Assembly (NCBI GenBank): GCA_030428395.1
Contig: JAUIDW010000002.1
Location: forward strand, 1-64,000
DNA from: a bacterium
Lineage (GTDB): Bacteria; Planctomycetota; UBA1135; GCA-002686595
DNA: 64,000 nucleotides
Direction of reading: 5' to 3'
The notes below the pieces were generated by a model. The model had not been told where the DNA came from. It did no database searches and worked only from the letters and a program-made list of their open reading frames with translations. This document shows positions 60,827-64,000 of the stretch, piece by piece. The first letter of the stretch is position 1, and each line of letters begins with the position of its first letter. Made by a program: the position numbers and the translations under genes.

Positions 60827-62149
60827 TCAGCCGCGCGGGAGCTTGCGGAACCCGCTCTCCATCAGCTCGACGAGCTGGTCGATCTCGGCCTCCCCCATCG
60901 CCGTCGACAGCGCCGCGGAGCAGGTGTTGATCATCATCGCCCCGCCGTCGAACAGGTGGTCGAGCATCGTCTTCAGCCGGGCGTTCTCCTCCGGTCCCAT
61001 GAACGCCTCGCGGTAGTCGCGGGGCACCGTCGGCTTGAAGTGCACGCGGAACATGGAGCCGCCCCCGGCGACGCAGGCCCGCGCGCCGGTGCGCTCGATC
61101 GCGGCCTCGATCCCGGCCACGGCCCGCGCCTGGAGCCCGTTCAGCCGTGCGATCGCGGCCTCGTCGAAGAGCCGCATCGCGGTCATGCCGGCGACCATCG
61201 TGACCGGGTTGGCCGAGAAGGTGCCGGAGTGCGGGAACAGCACGGGCTCGCGCAGCGGGTTCATGACGTCCATGACGTCCGCGCGGCCGGCGATCGCCCC
61301 CACCGGGAAGCCGCCGCCGCTGGCCTTGCCCACCGCCGTCAGGTCGGGGCGCACGCCGGGGTACCAGGACTGCGCCCCGGCGAATTCCGAGCGGAAGGTG
61401 ACGACCTCGTCGAACACCAGCAGCACGTCGTTCGCCTGCGTCCAGTCGCGCAGCGCCTGCACGAACTCCGCGTCCGCGGGCTGGAGGCCGACGCGGTGCG
61501 GCATCGGGTCGAGCAGCACGCAGGCCAGCTCGTCGGCGACCTCGTCGAGCAGCTCGCGCGCCCGGTCCGGCTGGTTGAACGGGATGACGACGACGTCGAC
61601 GAGCGCGTTCTTCGGCGTCCCGCGGGCGACGGGGACGCTGTGCGGCCGCAGCGGGTCGCCCCAGGTCTCCGGCCGCGCGGTCTGGCTGACCTCGGCGTAG
61701 TCGTACAGGCCGTGGTAGGCGCCCTCGATCTTGGCGATCTTCGGGCGGCCGGTGAAGGCGCGCGAGGCCTTCAGCATGCCCATCACCGCCTCCGTCCCGG
61801 AGTTGACGAAGCGCAGCTTCTCGAAGGACGGGCAGCGCGAGCACAGGTACTCCGCGTACTCGACCTCGACCTCCGTGGCGAGCGCGAAGGCCGACCCGCG
61901 CGCGAGCTGCGCGGTGACCGCGGCGACGACCTCGGGGTGGGCGTGCCCGTGGACGAGCGACGCCATGTTGTTGGAGAAGTCGACCCGCGTGACCCCCTCG
62001 ATGTCCGTCACGCGGCAGCCGGAGGCGTGGTCGGCGTAGAGCGGGTGCGGCGAGCGCAGCACCGTGTTGCGGCTGACGCCGCCGGGGAGGGTCCGCATCG
62101 CGCGCTCGTAGAGCGCGGCGCTCTTCGACGTCAGCCCGGAGAGGCTCAT
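60827..62149 (-). CDS. Class III aminotransferase (glutamate-semialdehyde-aminomutase-like), catabolic context
   Basis: A 440-aa PLP enzyme. Family marks: NMASLVHGHAHPEVVAAV, FVNSGTEAVMGMLKASRAFTG, IEGAYHGLYDYA, LLVFDEVVTFRSEF with the Asp that contacts the PLP ring, GKASGGGFPVGAIAG with the Schiff-base Lys, and FPHSGTFSANPVTMVAG. Closest in kind to HemL, but HemL is a heme-synthesis enzyme and this gene is in an operon with a CoA-transferase and an aminomutase, starting two bases after ScoB. A transaminase for a beta-amino acid, as in the beta-phenylalanine aminotransferases of this same subfamily, fits better. That is inference from context. Confidence 0.8.
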   Translation of the reverse strand: MSLSGLTSKSAALYERAMRTLPGGVSRNTVLRSPHPLYADHASGCRVTDIEGVTRVDFSNNMASLVHGHAHPEVVAAVTAQLARGSAFALATEVEVEYAEYLCSRCPSFEKLRFVNSGTEAVMGMLKASRAFTGRPKIAKIEGAYHGLYDYAEVSQTARPETWGDPLRPHSVPVARGTPKNALVDVVVIPFNQPDRARELLDEVADELACVLLDPMPHRVGLQPADAEFVQALRDWTQANDVLLVFDEVVTFRSEFAGAQSWYPGVRPDLTAVGKASGGGFPVGAIAGRADVMDVMNPLREPVLFPHSGTFSANPVTMVAGMTAMRLFDEAAIARLNGLQARAVAGIEAAIERTGARACVAGGGSMFRVHFKPTVPRDYREAFMGPEENARLKTMLDHLFDGGAMMINTCSAALSTAMGEAEIDQLVELMESGFRKLPRG

Positions 62150-62151
62150 GG

Positions 62152-62823
62152 CTACGGCTGGGGTTGGGGTTCGCGGATCGGCAGCAGCGGCGCACCGGTC
62201 CGCTCGCGGACGTACGCCTCGTCGACGCCGGGGGCCAGCTCGACGAGCCGGAAACCCTCCGCGGTCACGTCGACGACCGCCAGGTCGGTGTAGACGCGGT
62301 CGACGATCCCGCGCCCGGTCAACGGGAAGGTGCAGGCCTCGACGAGCTTGGGGTCGCCGTTCTTCGTCACGTGCTGCGTGACGACGTAGATCGCCTTGAC
62401 GCCGGCCACGAGGTCCATCGCGCCGCCGACGGCGGGGATCGCGTCGGGCCCGCCCACCGACCAGTTGGCGAGGTCGCCGTTGCCGGCCACCTGCAGGGCG
62501 CCCAGCACGCACAGGTCGAGGTGCCCGCCGCGGATCATCGTGAAGCTGTCGGCGTGGTGGAAGTACGCGGCGCCGGGCAAGGCCGTGACGCGCTTCTTGC
62601 CGGCGTTGATGAGCTCCGGCTCGCCGCCGCCCTCCTCGGGCGAGGGCCCCATGCCGAGCAGCCCGTTCTCCGTGTGGTAGACGAGCTCGCGCCCCTCGGG
62701 CACGTAGCGCGCGACCAGCTCGGGGATGCCGATGCCCAGGTTGACGTAGCTGCCGTCGGGGATGTCGAGCGCGACTCGCCGGGCCATCTCCTCGCGGCTC
62801 CAGCCGGTTGCCTCGGTGCTCAC
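62152..62823 (-). CDS. scoB: 3-oxoacid CoA-transferase subunit B
   Basis: A 223-aa subunit, GTG start overlapping the stop of subunit A (GTGA). Marks: NLGIGIPELVARYVPEGRELVYHTENGLLGMGPSP, where the Glu of the ENG motif is the catalytic carboxylate that forms the CoA thioester, then INAGKKRVTALPGAAYFHHADSFTMIRGGHLDLCVLGALQV and GPDAIPAVGGAMDLVAGVK. The family moves CoA between a carboxylate donor such as succinyl-CoA and a 3-oxo acid. The stop is only two bases from the aminotransferase ATG. Cytoplasmic; forms a complex with ScoA. Confidence 0.93.
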   Translation of the reverse strand: MSTEATGWSREEMARRVALDIPDGSYVNLGIGIPELVARYVPEGRELVYHTENGLLGMGPSPEEGGGEPELINAGKKRVTALPGAAYFHHADSFTMIRGGHLDLCVLGALQVAGNGDLANWSVGGPDAIPAVGGAMDLVAGVKAIYVVTQHVTKNGDPKLVEACTFPLTGRGIVDRVYTDLAVVDVTAEGFRLVELAPGVDEAYVRERTGAPLLPIREPQPQP

Positions 62824-63530
62824 GGGTAGGACTCTCCTCGAGCGACCAGCTCGGACTCGTGGGCGGGGTGCGGGACGTGCACGACGCCCTGGACGAAGAT
62901 CCCGGGCGTGACGACCGCCTCGGGGTCCAGGCCGCCGGGCTCGACGATCTCGGCCACCTGGACGACCGTGCGCTTGCCCGCCGTCGCCATGATGGGCGCG
63001 AAGTTGCGCGCGGTCTTGTTGTACACGACGTTGCCGTAGCGGTCGGCGACGCGCCCCTTGATGAAGGCGAAGTCCGCCGTCAGGCCGTGCTCGAGGACGT
63101 ACTCGCGGCCGTCGAACGTGCGGTGCTCCTTGCCCTCGGCCAGCGGCGTCCCGACCGAGGTCGGCGTGTAGAACGCGGGGATCCCGGCGCCGCCGGCGCG
63201 GATGCGCTCGGCCAGGGTGCCCTGCGGGACCAGCTCGAGCTGCGTCTTGCCGGCGCGGTACAGCACGGGGAAGACGGTCGAGTTCGTCGTGCGCGGGTAC
63301 GAGCAGATCATGCGCGCGACGCGCTCGGCCTTGATCAGCGCCGCGAGCCCGACCTCGCCGCTGCCCGTGTTGTTGTTCACCACGGTCAGGTCGCGGGCGC
63401 CCTGGTCGATCAGCGCGTGGATCAGCTCGATCGGGCTCCCGGCCTCGCCGAAGCCGCCGATCATGACCGTCGCGCCGTCGAAGACGTCCGCGACGGCCTC
63501 GGCGCAGCTCGCGATGCGCTTGTCGATCAC
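62820..63530 (-). CDS. scoA: 3-oxoacid CoA-transferase subunit A
   Basis: A 236-aa subunit. The GTG at 63530 overlaps the stop of the aminomutase (GTGA) and is preferred over the longer open frame, which has no coding character. The N-terminal glycine loop is VMIGGFGEAGSPIELIHAL, followed by VVNNNTGSGEVGLAAL, FYTPTSVGTPLAEGKE and ADFAFIKGRVADRYGNVVYNKTARNF, all typical of the SCOT/AtoD A subunit. It pairs with ScoB to transfer CoA to a 3-oxo acid; the acid cannot be told from sequence. Translationally coupled on both sides. Confidence 0.93.
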   Translation of the reverse strand: MIDKRIASCAEAVADVFDGATVMIGGFGEAGSPIELIHALIDQGARDLTVVNNNTGSGEVGLAALIKAERVARMICSYPRTTNSTVFPVLYRAGKTQLELVPQGTLAERIRAGGAGIPAFYTPTSVGTPLAEGKEHRTFDGREYVLEHGLTADFAFIKGRVADRYGNVVYNKTARNFAPIMATAGKRTVVQVAEIVEPGGLDPEAVVTPGIFVQGVVHVPHPAHESELVARGESYP

Positions 63531-64000
63531 GTCCTGGCGACCTCCCCCACGACGCGCGCGTACTCGAAGAGCCCGGCCTCGTCGAAGATCACGCGGTCCT
63601 CGTAGTCGTCGAACCAGATGGCCTCGGGGTTGCGGCCGACGATGCACACCTTGCCGCGGTCCGGCGCGGCGTGGGCGTTGCGCAGCAGCTTGAAGATCAC
63701 GACGCCGTGCTCCGTCCCGGGGACGCCGGGGATCGGCTCGTTCGTGACCGCGGCGACCTCGGTCTTGCCCTTGTAGTGGGTGATCGAGAGCCGCGCGTGC
63801 GTCTCGACGCCGGACAGGCCCTTCTGGGACTCGTTCAGGGTCCGCCAGGCCGTCTCGATCGGCACGTTGAAGGCGCGGTAGGCCACGATGTCGCGCCCGC
63901 AGAAGAAGTAGTGGTTGTTGACGCCCACCCGCTTGAGCGCCCGCTGCATGATCCGCAGGGCGTCGGGGTCGGCGTTGACGCCCTTGATGATCGGCGCCTG
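63527..64000 (-). CDS. KamA-family radical SAM aminomutase, C-terminal part (5' end beyond window)
   Basis: The frame is open to the last base of the window; about 157 residues are visible. The start of the fragment, QAPIIKGVNADPDALRIMQRALKRVGVNNHYFF, matches the KamA-family region in which a GVN motif precedes the strand that places lysine in the barrel. It continues RAFNVPIETAWRTLNESQKGLSGVETHARLSI and THYKGKTEVAAVTNEPIPGV, close to the part of lysine 2,3-aminomutase after the radical SAM core. The CX3CX2C cluster lies outside the window. KamA moves the alpha-amino group of lysine (or glutamate in EAM) to the beta carbon with PLP and SAM. Overlaps scoA by four bases. Confidence 0.75.
   Translation of the reverse strand, partial: QAPIIKGVNADPDALRIMQRALKRVGVNNHYFFCGRDIVAYRAFNVPIETAWRTLNESQKGLSGVETHARLSITHYKGKTEVAAVTNEPIPGVPGTEHGVVIFKLLRNAHAAPDRGKVCIVGRNPEAIWFDDYEDRVIFDEAGLFEYARVVGEVART

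Noticed and set aside
60827-62149. HemL (glutamate-1-semialdehyde 2,1-aminomutase) as the product
   Set aside because: Sequence is HemL-like, but it is the last gene of a CoA-transferase/aminomutase operon with no heme gene nearby. Kept as a class III aminotransferase; HemL remains possible.

Overview
The window is about 64 kb of very G+C-rich DNA (roughly 70-75% by eye) with dense, leaderless-looking genes, many GTG starts and frequent GTGA/4-bp stop-start overlaps. No rRNA, tRNA, CRISPR array or phage region was seen. The gene mix points to a Planctomycetota-like bacterium with an outer membrane: three sulfatases, a kinase with WD40 repeats beside an ECF sigma factor, a beta-helix surface protein of choice-of-anchor type, FG-GAP repeats, a REP-associated tyrosine transposase, an OprP-type porin, and many lipobox signal peptides. 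The phylum is an inference from gene content only.

Left arm (1-13 kb): the tail of an OLD-family nuclease; three tandem paralogues of a glycine-rich repeat surface protein, each behind the same ungapped 118-bp leader; a bestrophin-like channel; a GFA-domain protein; an OPT-family transporter overlapping a small membrane protein; an exported acetolactate-decarboxylase-like lipoprotein; a GlsB/YeaQ membrane protein; and an Omp85-type barrel without visible POTRA domains. Next (12.4-23 kb) come two paralogous envelope proteins, one fused to an OprP-like porin barrel, then a patatin phospholipase, a secreted subtilase with two Fn3 domains, a thioredoxin-fold protein, a small Cys-rich secreted protein and a beta-helix protein.

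Middle (23-46 kb): threonylcarbamoyl-AMP synthase; a Ser/Thr kinase-WD40 receptor convergent with its likely ECF sigma factor; a tight four-gene run (28.5-38.8 kb) of exported proteins (lipoprotein, CsgG-like lipoprotein with a zinc ribbon, an 826-aa transglutaminase-like protein and a 1877-aa multidomain VWA protein); an outer-membrane beta-barrel-like protein; an exported glutathione peroxidase; and a three-sulfatase cluster. At 46-48.4 kb a transposase of the RAYT type sits next to four alternating copies of an 11-bp element and an FG-GAP gene broken by an in-frame TGA.

Right arm (48.4-64 kb): a NemR-like TetR regulator with a palindromic operator leads an SnoaL-like protein, a 4-OT tautomerase and a nitroreductase, which looks like an electrophile-detoxification set. 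Then come malic enzyme, an ATP-grasp-like protein followed by a CocE-type hydrolase, a D-Ala-D-Ala-ligase-like enzyme, and a six-haem membrane cytochrome c. The right edge holds a tightly overlapping minus-strand operon: KamA-family radical SAM aminomutase (cut by the window end), 3-oxoacid CoA-transferase subunits A and B, and a class III aminotransferase. Read together these could take an alpha-amino acid to a beta-amino acid, a 3-oxo acid and a 3-oxoacyl-CoA. This is the best candidate in the window for an undescribed pathway.
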